DNA of 64,000 nucleotides from Nocardioides sp. (GTDB lineage: Bacteria > Actinomycetota > Actinomycetes > Propionibacteriales > Nocardioidaceae), in the NCBI GenBank assembly GCA_002729525.1, contig PBYI01000039.1, positions 1 through 64,000 on the forward strand, read 5' to 3'. The position numbers were made by a program, and so were the translations under genes. The notes below the pieces were generated by a model that made no database searches, had not been told where the DNA came from, and saw only the letters and a program-made list of their open reading frames with translations. Below are positions 1 through 9,095 of this stretch, piece by piece. Each line of letters opens with the position of its first letter. The stretch's first letter is position 1.

Positions 1-958
1 TCGAGTAGTCAGCCCTCAGGTCGAGCACCTCGCGCACGGTCACCCTCGTGGCCGAGGTGCACCAGTCGCGGATCTGGTCGACCGTCACGGTGACGGGCAG
101 GCCGGGCCGGACGAACGCCTCGCAGGTCGCGGCACCGTTGACGACGTTGACCACGAGCGGGCGGCGGTCCTGCTGCAGATCCAGTGCACCTTGGCCGCGG
201 GCGAGGTCGCCGAGCGCCTTGGCACGGCGGACGCCGAGCGGGTCGTCGGAGCCGGCGTCCTTCAAGGCTGCGGCGCCGGCGCGGAGCGCGTCCTCGAGGT
301 CGAGGGCGTCGTCGAGGTCGAGGAGCGCGTCGATGGAGACGAGGCCGTGCCTGGCGTTATCGAGATCGATCAGTACGTCGCGGTGGTCGGACGGGTCCTC
401 CGGCAGCAGGTCGGGTGCGAACCGGACCATCGCTTCGTCCACGGTGCGGTCGATCTGCGCGAGCGTCGTCCTCGCTGCAGCCCAGGCGAGCTGCGCATCG
501 ACGTACGCCGCACCAGCCTCGGGGAGTGTGCAGGTGGCGGCGGCGATCTTGCGGGCCTTCCACAGCGGGAGGGCGAGGGCGGTGACGCGGGACCAGATGC
601 GGGGCAGGCGGTAGCGCAGTTCGATCAGCTCACCGACGTACCGCGACCCGGACTGCCGCGAGAGCCCGAGCGCGGCGGCGATCTCGTACGCCTCGTCCTC
701 CTCCACCACCGGCGCTCCTCGGCCGGCGAGGTGGAGCGCCTGGCTCCCGAACCGGTCGCGGGACATCGCGTCCAGGTGGTCGTCGGACCATTCGTCGGCC
801 GCGCGGTCCTCGGGGAGCTGGCGGGCGGCGACCCACTCCAGCACCGCGTACGCCTTGGTGATCTGGACGCGTCGCTCAGTGTCTGCGGCAGCCCTGACAG
901 CAGCGACGAGACCGACCGGAGTCGGCTCGTCGTCGCAGGTCAGGAGCGCTTTTCTCAT
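1..958 (-). CDS. DUF222 / 13E12-type protein, probable HNH endonuclease family, C-terminus cut off by window edge
   Basis: The minus strand is open without a stop from an ATG at 958 to base 1, giving about 319 residues that begin MRKALLTCDDEPTPVG. The middle (about residues 40-230) is helical and Ala/Arg/Asp-rich with the pattern LGLSRQSGSRYVGE-x-ELRYRLP, typical of DUF222. Near the edge the sequence DQIRDWCTSATRVTVREVLDLRADYS resembles the segment that precedes the C-terminal HNH motif in this family. The HNH motif itself would lie left of base 1, so nuclease activity is not shown. These proteins occur in many copies in Nocardioides-like genomes and are often linked to mobile DNA; their role is unknown. 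A TAGAAT box lies 6 nt before the ATG. Confidence 0.82.
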   Translation of the reverse strand, partial: MRKALLTCDDEPTPVGLVAAVRAAADTERRVQITKAYAVLEWVAARQLPEDRAADEWSDDHLDAMSRDRFGSQALHLAGRGAPVVEEDEAYEIAAALGLSRQSGSRYVGELIELRYRLPRIWSRVTALALPLWKARKIAAATCTLPEAGAAYVDAQLAWAAARTTLAQIDRTVDEAMVRFAPDLLPEDPSDHRDVLIDLDNARHGLVSIDALLDLDDALDLEDALRAGAAALKDAGSDDPLGVRRAKALGDLARGQGALDLQQDRRPLVVNVVNGAATCEAFVRPGLPVTVTVDQIRDWCTSATRVTVREVLDLRADYS

Positions 959-964
959 GTCCCG

Positions 965-970
965 ATTCTA
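965..970 (-). promoter_or_regulatory. -10 box of the DUF222 gene (leaderless geometry)
   Basis: On the minus strand TAGAAT is followed by 6 nt and then the ATG at 958. This places a transcription start on or next to the start codon. No convincing -35 is visible. Confidence 0.5.
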
Positions 971-1039
971 GGTGCGACCACCGACAATCGACCCTGGTCA
1001 GGGGCTGGCTGTGGACACGGTCCGCGGTCGGGCGGCGGG

Positions 1040-1085
1040 GGTTTCGACTTCCTCCCTCGCTGGTGCTCGGTCGGGCTCAACCACC
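1040..1085 (-). repeat. Dispersed REP-like repeat, copy 1
   Basis: This 46-bp element begins GGTTTCGACTTCCTCC and ends GGTCGGGCTCAACCACC. It aligns over its whole length with the reverse complement of 18321-18365 (GGTCTCGACACCTCC ... GTCGGGCTCGACCACC). The ends are imperfect inverted repeats (GGTTTCGA against the reverse complement of the AACCACC side). Similar intergenic elements are common in Nocardioides and relatives. Confidence 0.7.
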
Positions 1086-1091
1086 GGAGCG

Positions 1092-1119
1092 GGCTGGCGC
1101 TCGGTCGGGCTCGACCACC
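1092..1119 (-). repeat. Partial second copy of the REP-like repeat
   Basis: GGCTGGCGCTCGGTCGGGCTCGACCACC repeats, in direct orientation 7 bp downstream, the right half of the 1040-1085 element (CGCTGGTGCTCGGTCGGGCTCAACCACC). It looks like a truncated tandem copy lacking the GGTTTCGAC end. Confidence 0.6.
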
Positions 1120-1280
1120 TGACGGGCGACAGCGACACGCATGCCGACGTCCGCAGCCCGTCCACATCCGCCGCCCACCCGCCCACCATCCCCAGGCCCG
1201 GGTCAGCGCCCTCGCACAGCATGCCGAGCCGGGGTGGAGTGGACCCCGTCGCACCACACATCCCAACCCCAGGAGGACCC

Positions 1281-1742
1281 GTGCTCACCGATCCCGTCAT
1301 CACCCTCGTCGGCCACGTCGGCGCCGACGTCACGCTCCGTCAGGCAGGCGACTCGGCCGTCGCCAACGTCCGCGTCGCCTGCACGCCCCGCCGCTACCGC
1401 CGCGCCACCGACGAGTGGGTCGACGGTGAGACGCAGTGGTACACCGTCAACGCCTGGCGCCAGCTCGCCGAGCACTGCGCCCGTTCGCTGCGTCGCGGTG
1501 ACCCGGTCGTCGTGCACGGCCGGCTCCAGACCCGCTCCTACGTCAACCGCGAGGGTCACGACGTGCTGACCCACGAGGTCGAGGCGCTCACCGTCGGCCA
1601 CGACCTGTGCCGCGGCACGAGCTCCTTCGCCCGCCGGCCCTCGGCCCCGAGGCAGGAGCAGCACGCGCCCCAGGACCAGTCCGAGCAGGTCGCGACCGTC
1701 GACGACGTGGTCACCGCGCAGCGAGAGGCCCCCGCGGCCTGA
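1281..1742 (+). CDS. ssb: Single-stranded DNA-binding protein, paralogue without the acidic tip
   Basis: A 153-residue OB-fold SSB. It coats single-stranded DNA during replication, repair or recombination. The GTG at 1281 is chosen because AGGAGG lies 4 nt upstream; the protein reads VLTDPVITLVGHVGADVTLR, then FxV-like WYTVNAWRQLAEHCARSLRRGDPVVVHGRL and a beta strand ending THEVEALTVGHDL. This covers the normal SSB core (residues 5-110). The last about 40 residues are Gln/Ala-rich and end TAQREAPAA, with no DDDIPF-type tip. In most bacteria that tip recruits repair partners, so this is likely an accessory SSB2-type protein like the one next to ettA in mycobacteria. Only 32 bp separate it from ettA. 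Confidence 0.88.
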   Translation: MLTDPVITLVGHVGADVTLRQAGDSAVANVRVACTPRRYRRATDEWVDGETQWYTVNAWRQLAEHCARSLRRGDPVVVHGRLQTRSYVNREGHDVLTHEVEALTVGHDLCRGTSSFARRPSAPRQEQHAPQDQSEQVATVDDVVTAQREAPAA

Positions 1743-1761
1743 GGCCGACCGGCGCCGCGAC

Positions 1762-1767
1762 TAGGCT
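1762..1767 (+). promoter_or_regulatory. -10 box of ettA (leaderless geometry)
   Basis: TAGGCT lies exactly 7 nt before the ettA ATG, and no Shine-Dalgarno sequence is present. It suggests ettA has its own promoter in addition to any read-through from ssb. Confidence 0.5.
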
Positions 1768-1774
1768 CGGCGTC

Positions 1775-3457
<1,683 letters not shown>

Positions 3458-3474
3458 CGCGGACCAGCGCTGCG

Positions 3475-3506
3475 ACGGGGTCGTCACCTGCGGGTGGCGG
3501 CCCCGT
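3475..3506. terminator. Hairpin terminator between ettA and the MarR gene
   Basis: ACGGGG (3475-3480) pairs with CCCCGT (3501-3506), enclosing a second stem CACC/GGTG with loop TGCG. It lies between convergent genes and could stop transcription from both sides. There is no T-tract, as is usual in this GC range. Confidence 0.55.
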
Positions 3507-3531
3507 GGGCGTCAGTGGCGCTCGCCTCGGC

Positions 3532-4023
3532 TCAGCGCAGCTCCATGTCCGGGTGGTGGGCGATGAGGTCGTCGGCGACGGCATTCATGACCCGTCCGAG
3601 CGCCTCGAGGTCCTCCGGGGAGGCCAGGTCGACCAGGTGGTCGCGCACGCCACCGACGTGGGTCGGCGCGACCCGCTCCAGGAGGGCGCGGCCGGCGTCG
3701 GTCATCACCGCGACCACGCCTCGGCCGTCGTCCGGGCTCTCCTCGCGCCGGACGAGGTCGTCCTTCTCCATCCGCTTCACCGTGTGGGTGACGCGGCTGC
3801 GGCTGTGCGCGAGCGAGTCGGCCAGCCGCGCCATCCGCAGTCGACCGTCCCCCTCCGAGAGCCGGACGAGAATCTCGAACTCCACCAGCGAGATGTCGTG
3901 GTGGCGGCGTAGGTCGTCGTCGAGCCGGTCCATCAGCAGGGTGGTGCCGAGCAGGTAGGCACGCCACGCACGCTGCTGGTCCTGGGAGAGCCAGCGCGGG
4001 GAGATCGGTGTGGCGTCGGGCAC
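3532..4023 (-). CDS. MarR family transcriptional regulator
   Basis: A 163-residue winged-helix regulator. The start is the GTG at 4023 (VPDATPISPRWLSQDQQRAW), preceded on the minus strand by TACACT 6 nt away, which suits a leaderless mRNA. The DNA-binding part is at about residues 50-115: ISLVEFEILVRLSEGDGRLRMARLAD, the recognition-helix region SRSRVTHTVKRME, and a wing containing DLVRREESPDDGRGVVAVMT. The ends form the dimerisation helices. MarR proteins repress efflux, stress or catabolic genes and respond to small aromatic ligands. Its target is not obvious here: the adjacent genes are EttA (convergent) and a small protein encoded upstream on the same strand. Confidence 0.88.
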   Translation of the reverse strand: MPDATPISPRWLSQDQQRAWRAYLLGTTLLMDRLDDDLRRHHDISLVEFEILVRLSEGDGRLRMARLADSLAHSRSRVTHTVKRMEKDDLVRREESPDDGRGVVAVMTDAGRALLERVAPTHVGGVRDHLVDLASPEDLEALGRVMNAVADDLIAHHPDMELR

Positions 4024-4076
4024 GAGCGCAGTGTAGGCCGCGCGAGGGGCCCGGTCCGGGCAGGGTGCGGCGCGGC

Positions 4077-4301
4077 TCAGGCGCCGCGCAGGACGTCGAG
4101 GAGCGCGGAGAGGTCGGCCTCGGGAGCCGGTACGGCGCCGGGAGCGGAGGGGTCCGGCACGGTGAAGCACCAGTCGGCGGTCACGGGGCTGTGGGCCGGG
4201 CCGATGCAGATCTCGCTCCCGACGACCTCGTCCCGCGCCACGTGCGCACCGCCCACGATCGAGACCACGAGGACGACGTGGAGCAGGGCACGTTCGAGCA
4301 T
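4077..4301 (-). CDS. Small hypothetical protein with N-terminal hydrophobic segment
   Basis: A 74-residue ORF starting MLERALLHVVLVVSIVGGAH. I do not recognise a family. Residues 5-18 are hydrophobic and could be a signal peptide or anchor. The mature part has two cysteines (SEICIG and DWCFTV) that could form a disulfide outside the cell, then a Pro/Ala-rich tail. It is supported by a good ribosome binding site, GGAGG at 4312-4308, 6 nt before the ATG. That site sits in the 3' arm of a strong hairpin (4308-4364), so translation may be conditional. Transcription could come from the thiolase side or from its own promoter; I see no clear -10. Confidence 0.5.
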   Translation of the reverse strand: MLERALLHVVLVVSIVGGAHVARDEVVGSEICIGPAHSPVTADWCFTVPDPSAPGAVPAPEADLSALLDVLRGA

Positions 4302-4307
4302 GGGGGA

Positions 4308-4364
4308 CCTCCGGGCGACAGGGTGACGGGACGACGTCCCGCCACCCTGGTCAACGCCCGGAGG
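4308..4364 (-). promoter_or_regulatory. Hairpin sequestering the ribosome binding site of the small ORF at 4301
   Basis: CCTCCGGGCG (4308-4317) pairs perfectly with CGCCCGGAGG (4355-4364). Inside is a second stem, GGGTG-a-CGGGAC / GTCCCG-c-CACCC (4321-4332 with 4336-4347) with loop GAC. On the minus-strand RNA the 3' arm contains the GGAGG that serves the ATG at 4301. It could be a translational switch or, alternatively, a terminator for upstream transcripts. Confidence 0.5.
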
Positions 4365-4382
4365 CCTTCCCGGTCACGTCTG

Positions 4383-4410
4383 CGTCGGGGTGGACGAGAC
4401 CACCCCGACG
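4383..4410 (-). terminator. Terminator hairpin downstream of the thiolase gene
   Basis: CGTCGGGGTGG (4383-4393), loop ACGAGA, CCACCCCGACG (4400-4410): an 11-bp perfect stem, 20 bp beyond the thiolase stop on the minus strand. Confidence 0.7.
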
Positions 4411-4430
4411 AAGACGCGGGCACACGTCGG

Positions 4431-5654
4431 TCAGACCCGCTCGACGATCAGGGCCATGCCCTGGCCGCCGCCGACGCACATGGTGATGAGGCCGGTCGAC
4501 TTGTCGTGGAAGTCCAGGCTGTTGAGCATGGTGGCCTGGAGCCGGGCGCCGGTCGAGCCGAACGGGTGGCCCACGGCGATCGCGCCGCCGTTGACGTTGA
4601 GACGGTCCAGGTCGATCCCGAGGTCCTGGTACGACGGCACGACCTGCGCCGCGAAGGCCTCGTTGATCTCGACCAGGTCGATGTCGCCGATCGACATGCC
4701 GGCGTGCTTCAGCGCCCGCTGGGTCGCCTCGACGGGGCCGAGGCCCATGATCTCCGGCGACAGCCCGGAGACGCCGGTCGACACGATCCGTGCCAGCGGG
4801 GTGAGGCCCAGCTCGGCGGCCTTGGTGTCGCTCATGATCACCACGGCGGAGGCGCCGTCGTTGAGCGGGCAGGCGTTGCCGGCGGTGACGACCCCGTCGG
4901 GGCGGAAGACCGGCTTGAGCCCGGAGACCGACTCCAGGGTGACACCCGCGCGCGGGCCGTCGTCGGCGGTGACGACGGTGCCGTCGGGGGTGGTGACCGG
5001 CGTGATCTCGCGGGCCCAGAAGCCGTTGGCGATGGCCTGCTCGGCGAGGTTCTGCGAGCGGACGCCGAACTCGTCGAGCTCCTGCTTGCTGAGACCGCGC
5101 AGCGTCGCGACGTTCTCGGCGGTCTGGCCCATCGAGATGTAGGCGTCGGGCAGCAGGCCGTCCTCGCGCGGGTCGTGCCAGGCGCCGGCGGCGTTGCCCG
5201 CCTCGGCCGTGGCCTGGGTGCGGGCCACCGCGTCGGCGAACATCGGGTTCTCGGTGTTCGGCAGGTGGTCGGAGGTGCCCTTGGCGAAGCGGGACACCGT
5301 CTCGACGCCGGCCGAGATGAAGACGTCGCCCTCGCCGGCCTTGATCGCGTGGAACGCCATCCGCGTGGTCTGCACCGAGGAGGCGCAGTAGCGGGTGACG
5401 GTCGCGCCGGGCACGCCGTCCATCTTGTTGATCACGTTGACGATGCGGGCCATGTTGAACCCGGACTCGCCGCCGGGCAGACCGCAGCCGAGGTACAGGT
5501 CGTCGACGTCGGACGGGTCGAGCGCGGGGACCTTCTCCAGCGCCGCACGCACCATGGCGGCGGCCAGGTCGTCGGGGCGCATGTCCTTCAGCGACCCCTT
5601 GTTGGCCCGTCCGATCGGGGAGCGGGCGGTGGAGACGATCACGGCCTCGGGCAT
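4431..5654 (-). CDS. Thiolase (acetyl-CoA C-acyltransferase)
   Basis: A 407-residue thiolase, normal length for the family. It either cleaves 3-ketoacyl-CoA with CoA in beta-oxidation or condenses two acetyl-CoA. The catalytic residues are all present: the nucleophilic Cys in TRYCASSVQT (about residue 91), the His in VGHPFGSTGAR (about 360) and the acid/base Cys in MCVGGGQGMAL (about 392), plus NEAFAAQ near 328. The ATG at 5654 has GGAG 6-7 nt upstream. It is divergent from a thioesterase, which suggests a fatty-acyl-CoA theme, but no other beta-oxidation genes are nearby. The motifs do not settle degradative against biosynthetic use. Confidence 0.92.
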   Translation of the reverse strand: MPEAVIVSTARSPIGRANKGSLKDMRPDDLAAAMVRAALEKVPALDPSDVDDLYLGCGLPGGESGFNMARIVNVINKMDGVPGATVTRYCASSVQTTRMAFHAIKAGEGDVFISAGVETVSRFAKGTSDHLPNTENPMFADAVARTQATAEAGNAAGAWHDPREDGLLPDAYISMGQTAENVATLRGLSKQELDEFGVRSQNLAEQAIANGFWAREITPVTTPDGTVVTADDGPRAGVTLESVSGLKPVFRPDGVVTAGNACPLNDGASAVVIMSDTKAAELGLTPLARIVSTGVSGLSPEIMGLGPVEATQRALKHAGMSIGDIDLVEINEAFAAQVVPSYQDLGIDLDRLNVNGGAIAVGHPFGSTGARLQATMLNSLDFHDKSTGLITMCVGGGQGMALIVERV

Positions 5655-5717
5655 GGGGACTCCGTTCTCCGGCGCGGCACGCCGGTGTGCAGGTGATGAC
5701 CCCGGTCACGATACGGG

Positions 5718-5728
5718 CCGGTAACCGG
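5718..5728. promoter_or_regulatory. Small palindrome between thiolase and thioesterase
   Basis: CCGGTAACCGG is a 5-bp inverted repeat around one base in the 107-bp divergent intergenic region. It could be half of an operator shared by both genes; support is weak. Confidence 0.25.
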
Positions 5729-5761
5729 AGTACGCGCTGGGCGCTGTGGCAGGGTCGCGCC

Positions 5762-6640
5762 GTGCGCCACGTCTACCGCTGCCCGATGCGCTGGGCCGAC
5801 CTCGACCAGCTCGGGCACGTGAACAACGTCGTCTACGTCGACTACCTCCAGGAGGCGCGGCTCGACTTCATGCGCACCGTCGCGCCCGAGCGGGACACCG
5901 CCGGCGCGGACGGGCTGGTGGTCGTCTCCCACGAGATCACCTATCGCGCGCCGATGCCGCTGCGGTCGCGGCCGGTGGAGGTCGAGGTCCACGTGACCGA
6001 CCTGCGCGCGGCCAGCTTCACGATCGTCGCCGAGCTCCACCACGTCGGCGACGACCTTCCCGGCGGCCGGGTCCACTACGCGTCGGCCCGCACCCGGCTC
6101 ACGCCGTACGTCCTCTCCGAGGGGCGGCCGCGTCGGATGACGGCCGAGGAGCGCTCCGCGCTGGAGCCGTACGTCGAGCCGCGCGAGGCCCCGCCCGCGG
6201 CCCCCGTGGTGCCGCCCGCCCGCGGCGAGGGCGTCTTCCACTACCCGGTGCAGGTGCGGTTCTCCGACGTCGACGTCTACGGGCACGTCAACAACGTCAA
6301 GCACGTGGAGTACTTCCAGGAGGCCCGCATCAAGCTCTTCTCCGAGCTCGCGCGGGGGAGCGGCGGCGCCTACCCGGGCGTGGTCGTGGCGCAGTGCGAC
6401 GTGGAGTACAAGGTGCCGATGATGCTGCGCGCCGAGCCGTACGACTGCTGGTCGCGGATCACCCGTCTCGGCACCCGCTCGATGACCGTCGAGGCCGAGG
6501 TCACCGACGGCGAGGGGCAGGACGCGACCGTCCTGGCCCGCAGCCGGGTGGTGCTGGTGTTCTTCGACACCGCCACCCAGCGGTCCGCCGAGCCGGACCA
6601 GCGCACCCGGGCCGTGCTGGAGGCGCTGCTGCCGGCGTGA
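5762..6640 (+). CDS. Acyl-CoA thioesterase with two hotdog domains
   Basis: A 292-residue protein with two 4HBT hotdog domains in one chain. Each carries the family pattern: RWADLDQLGHVNNVVYVDYLQEAR at about residues 10-33 and RFSDVDVYGHVNNVKHVEYFQEAR at about 163-186. The Asp in D-x-x-GHVNN is the usual catalytic residue. It hydrolyses acyl-CoA to free acid and CoA; the acyl chain cannot be read from the sequence. The GTG at 5762 is chosen because the first domain starts immediately and CAGGGT lies 6 nt upstream. The duplicated architecture functions like an internal dimer. It is divergent from the thiolase and convergent, 15 bp apart, with the globin gene. Confidence 0.88.
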   Translation: MRHVYRCPMRWADLDQLGHVNNVVYVDYLQEARLDFMRTVAPERDTAGADGLVVVSHEITYRAPMPLRSRPVEVEVHVTDLRAASFTIVAELHHVGDDLPGGRVHYASARTRLTPYVLSEGRPRRMTAEERSALEPYVEPREAPPAAPVVPPARGEGVFHYPVQVRFSDVDVYGHVNNVKHVEYFQEARIKLFSELARGSGGAYPGVVVAQCDVEYKVPMMLRAEPYDCWSRITRLGTRSMTVEAEVTDGEGQDATVLARSRVVLVFFDTATQRSAEPDQRTRAVLEALLPA

Positions 6641-6655
6641 CGCCCACCCGGACGG

Positions 6656-7045
6656 TCACTCGAAGGTGTTGACCATGAACTGCGCGGCGTGGGTCGCGTA
6701 GTCCCAGAAGCGCGCGTCCTGCTCCGGCGTGAGGTCGACCGAGTCGAGCGCGGCGCGGAAGTGCTGCAGCCACCGGTCGCGGGCGTCGGGCGTCACCGCG
6801 AACGGCGCGTGGCGCATCCGCAGCCGCGGGTGCCCGCGACGGTCGGAGTACGTCGTGGGGCCGCCCCAGTACTGCATGAAGAACAGGCGCAGGCGCTCCT
6901 CGGCCGGGCCGAGATCCTCCTCCGGGTACATCGGCCGCATGACCTCGTCACCGGCGACACCCTCGTAGAAGCGGGCCACGATCCGGCGGAAGGTCTCCTC
7001 GCCGCCGATCTCGTCGTAGAACGTCTGCTCGGGTTGCTCGCTCAT
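6656..7045 (-). CDS. glbO: Group II truncated haemoglobin (GlbO-type)
   Basis: A 129-residue 2-on-2 globin. Family members bind O2 and NO and protect respiration or detoxify reactive nitrogen species. Visible features are the Phe-Tyr pair in RRIVARFYEGV (B helix), RPMYPEED, FFMQYWGGPTTYSDRRGHPRLR, the proximal His in RMRHAPFAV (about residue 78) and the Trp in DARDRWLQHF that marks groups II and III. The ATG at 7045 follows GGGGGACC. The gene is 15 bp from the convergent thioesterase and downstream of the mscS gene on the same strand, but a hairpin at 7073-7099 separates them. Confidence 0.93.
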   Translation of the reverse strand: MSEQPEQTFYDEIGGEETFRRIVARFYEGVAGDEVMRPMYPEEDLGPAEERLRLFFMQYWGGPTTYSDRRGHPRLRMRHAPFAVTPDARDRWLQHFRAALDSVDLTPEQDARFWDYATHAAQFMVNTFE

Positions 7046-7072
7046 GGTCCCCCCATTGTGCCGAGACGCCGA

Positions 7073-7099
7073 CGGGCCGACCCGAGCCGGGTCGGCCCG
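7073..7099 (-). terminator. Terminator hairpin downstream of mscS-type gene
   Basis: CGGGCCGACCC (7073-7083), loop GAGCC, GGGTCGGCCCG (7089-7099): an 11-bp perfect stem between the channel gene stop (7135) and the globin start (7045). It probably separates the two minus-strand genes. Confidence 0.7.
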
Positions 7100-7134
7100 C
7101 CGTACGACGTGCGGTGGCGGTTGGCCGCCGACGG

Positions 7135-8109
7135 TCAGGACGCGTCGCCCTCCGACGGCGCGGCCTCGCCGCGGTGCCAGATGACGCGCTGCGGGAACGG
7201 GATCTCGATGCCCTCGTGGTCGAAGCGGGTCTTGATCCGCTGGCGCATCTCGCGGGCGATCGCCCACTGCGAGCCGGGGGTCGTCTTGAGCACCAGGCGC
7301 ATCGTGACCGCGTCGGCCGCGAGCTCCTGCACACCCCACACCTCCGGCTCCTCGATGATCTGGCCCTTGAACTCCTCGTCCTCCCACAGCACGTGGGCGA
7401 TGTCCTCGAGCACCCGGCGCACCTTGCCGATGTCCTCGGAGTAGGCGACGCCGATGTCGAGCACGGTGCGCGACCAGTTCTGGCTGAGGTTGCCGACCCG
7501 GACGATTTCGCCGTTCGGGACGTACCAGACGGTGCCGTCGACGTCGCGCAGCCGGGTGACGCGGAGGCTGATCGCCTCGACCGTGCCGGAGGCCTCACCG
7601 ACGTCGACGATGTCGCCGACGCCGAACTGGTCCTCGAGCATGATGAAGACGCCGGTGAGGAAGTCCTTGACCAGCGACTGGGCGCCGAAGCCGAGCGCGA
7701 TGCCGACGATGCCGGCGCTGGCGATGATCGGGGCGATGTCGACGCCGAGCTGGCTGAGCATCATCGTGCCGATCACGGCGACGAGCAGGCCGGTGACGAT
7801 GCTGCGGAACAGCCCGCCCATGGTCTCGATGCGCTGGGCGCGGCGGGCGGACCCGATCGCGGAGCCGCGCTCGTGGTGGGCGTTCGCCGTGCGGCGGACC
7901 AGCCGGTCGATGACGCGGTGCAGACCCCAGCGGAGCGCCAGACCGAGCAGCAGCAGGGCCAGGAGCGCGAGCGGCTTCCCGATGAGCAGCTCGGACCAGT
8001 CGGCGAAGGTCGCGTTGCTCGTCCAGTCGTACATCGTGTTGCAGATGTTCTGGTCGGCGGTGCAGGGGTTCTCGGTCGCGAGACCGAGCACGGAGCTGAT
8101 CGGAGGCAT
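7135..8109 (-). CDS. Small-conductance mechanosensitive channel (MscS family)
   Basis: A 324-residue membrane channel that opens under tension to release solutes during osmotic downshock. Three hydrophobic segments are visible: about residues 45-62 (LALLALLLLGLAL), 100-120 (SIVTGLLVAVIGTMML) and 128-150 (the pore helix IIASAGIVGIALGFGAQSLV). These are followed by the family signature DFLTGVFIMLEDQFGVGDIVDVG. The beta domain (about 160-220) contains the VPNGEIVRVGNLSQNWSR strand pair and the C-terminal alpha/beta domain follows. The ATG at 8109 is the best start: a GGGGG tract lies just upstream and extension would add only low-complexity residues. It is divergent from a small membrane-protein gene. 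Confidence 0.9.
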   Translation of the reverse strand: MPPISSVLGLATENPCTADQNICNTMYDWTSNATFADWSELLIGKPLALLALLLLGLALRWGLHRVIDRLVRRTANAHHERGSAIGSARRAQRIETMGGLFRSIVTGLLVAVIGTMMLSQLGVDIAPIIASAGIVGIALGFGAQSLVKDFLTGVFIMLEDQFGVGDIVDVGEASGTVEAISLRVTRLRDVDGTVWYVPNGEIVRVGNLSQNWSRTVLDIGVAYSEDIGKVRRVLEDIAHVLWEDEEFKGQIIEEPEVWGVQELAADAVTMRLVLKTTPGSQWAIAREMRQRIKTRFDHEGIEIPFPQRVIWHRGEAAPSEGDAS

Positions 8110-8273
8110 GCCCCCGTGGATAGCAGAGGGAGGGGTGCGACCCGAATCGTCCGACAGGAGGGAATCCGCTGCGCAGCGGAGGATCCGGCACCGGCTGTGG
8201 CCGACGCCACGTCGCGCCCGAGGGCTGTGGCGACGAGGCGACGACCGCCCGGGCCTGCCGATACCCTGGCGCC

Positions 8274-8633
8274 GTGAGCATCCTGCGACGACTCCTCGCC
8301 ATCGGCAGCACGGTGGCCGCCTTCGCCGCCCTGTCCGTCCTCCTCGCGCCCGGCGCCTCCGCCGACACGCCCGAGGGCTGGCCCGATCCGCCCGAGGTCG
8401 GCGCCTGGGGCTTCCTGCTGGTGCTCGTGGTGTTCCCGCTCGCGCTCTTCCTGGTGATCGCGCTGCTGGCCTTCGCCCCCTCGCTCGCCAAGGGCGAGCA
8501 TCTCGGCACCTCGGCGACCACGCCGGAGAGCCAGTGGCTCGGCGGGCCCGACAAGGACCCGGCGGCCCTGCCGGCCTCCGAGGAGACCGCTGACGACGCC
8601 GCCGCTGCCGGCGGCGCGGGCTCCCGCTGGTGA
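8274..8633 (+). CDS. Small membrane protein with signal peptide, unknown function
   Basis: 119 residues beginning with GTG at 8274. Residues 1-30 form a signal peptide (basic MSILRRLL start, hydrophobic core, ASA-D cleavage pattern). A short Pro-rich stretch precedes a single transmembrane helix (about 44-66, WGFLLVLVVFPLALFLVIALLAF), and the tail is acidic and Ala-rich. I do not recognise a named family. TACCCT lies 6 nt before the GTG, giving leaderless geometry. The stop overlaps the GTG of the next gene by 4 bp, so the two are translationally coupled and may act together. Confidence 0.72.
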   Translation: MSILRRLLAIGSTVAAFAALSVLLAPGASADTPEGWPDPPEVGAWGFLLVLVVFPLALFLVIALLAFAPSLAKGEHLGTSATTPESQWLGGPDKDPAALPASEETADDAAAAGGAGSRW

Positions 8634-9007
8634 GCGCGCTCTCCAGCAGCGAGCGGTCCGCGCTCGACGCGGCGATCCGCCAGGCCGAGCAGACCAGCCG
8701 CGCGGAGTTCTCCGTCTTCGTCGGTCCGGTCGAGGGTGACGCCGCGGCGTTCGCCCGCCGGCTGCACCGTGCCATGACCGCGCCGACCATCTCGGTGCTC
8801 GTGATGGTCGACCCAGACGCCCGCGTCGTCGAGGTCGTGACCGGCTCCACGGTGCGTCGCACGCTCAGCGACGCCCAGGTCGAGCTGGGCATGGCCACGA
8901 TGCTCGCGTCGTTCCGCGACGGCGAGCTCGTCGAGGGCCTGCGCCGTGGCCTGGCCTACCTGGCCGAGCACGCACGTCCCTCGCTGGTGCGCCACGCCGC
9001 TGAGTAG
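8630..9007 (+). CDS. DUF5130-like (TPM-related) protein
   Basis: A 125-residue soluble protein. The pattern SSSERSALDAAIRQAEQTSRAEFSVFVGPVEGD, then SVLVMVDPDARVVEVVTGSTVRRTLSDAQVELGMATM, and FRDGELVEGLRRGLAYLAEH resembles the TPM/DUF5130 fold found in actinobacteria near pepN. Its function is unknown; TPM domains are linked to photosystem or phosphatase roles elsewhere, which cannot be transferred here. It is coupled to the membrane protein upstream by a GTGA overlap and ends in a strong bidirectional terminator. Confidence 0.7.
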   Translation: MSALSSSERSALDAAIRQAEQTSRAEFSVFVGPVEGDAAAFARRLHRAMTAPTISVLVMVDPDARVVEVVTGSTVRRTLSDAQVELGMATMLASFRDGELVEGLRRGLAYLAEHARPSLVRHAAE

Positions 9008-9037
9008 CCGAGCAGCAGCACCACCCGCACGTACGAC

Positions 9038-9068
9038 GGGGCCCGGAGGTCGATGACCTCCGGGCCCC
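9038..9068. terminator. Bidirectional terminator between DUF5130-like gene and pepN
   Basis: GGGGCCCGGAGGTC (9038-9051), loop GAT, GACCTCCGGGCCCC (9055-9068): a perfect 14-bp stem between convergent genes. Confidence 0.85.
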
Positions 9069-9095
9069 TCGCGTCTCATGCCGAGGTGTACGCCG

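Larger units (their letters stand above)
959..1280. other. Intergenic stretch with repeat copies and no gene
   Basis: The 322 bases between the divergent DUF222 gene and ssb hold the DUF222 promoter (965-970), two copies of a dispersed repeat (1040-1085 and 1092-1119) and the ssb leader. Open frames cross it but none has a start with a ribosome binding site or family resemblance. An AGGAGG site at 1271-1276 serves ssb. Confidence 0.6.
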
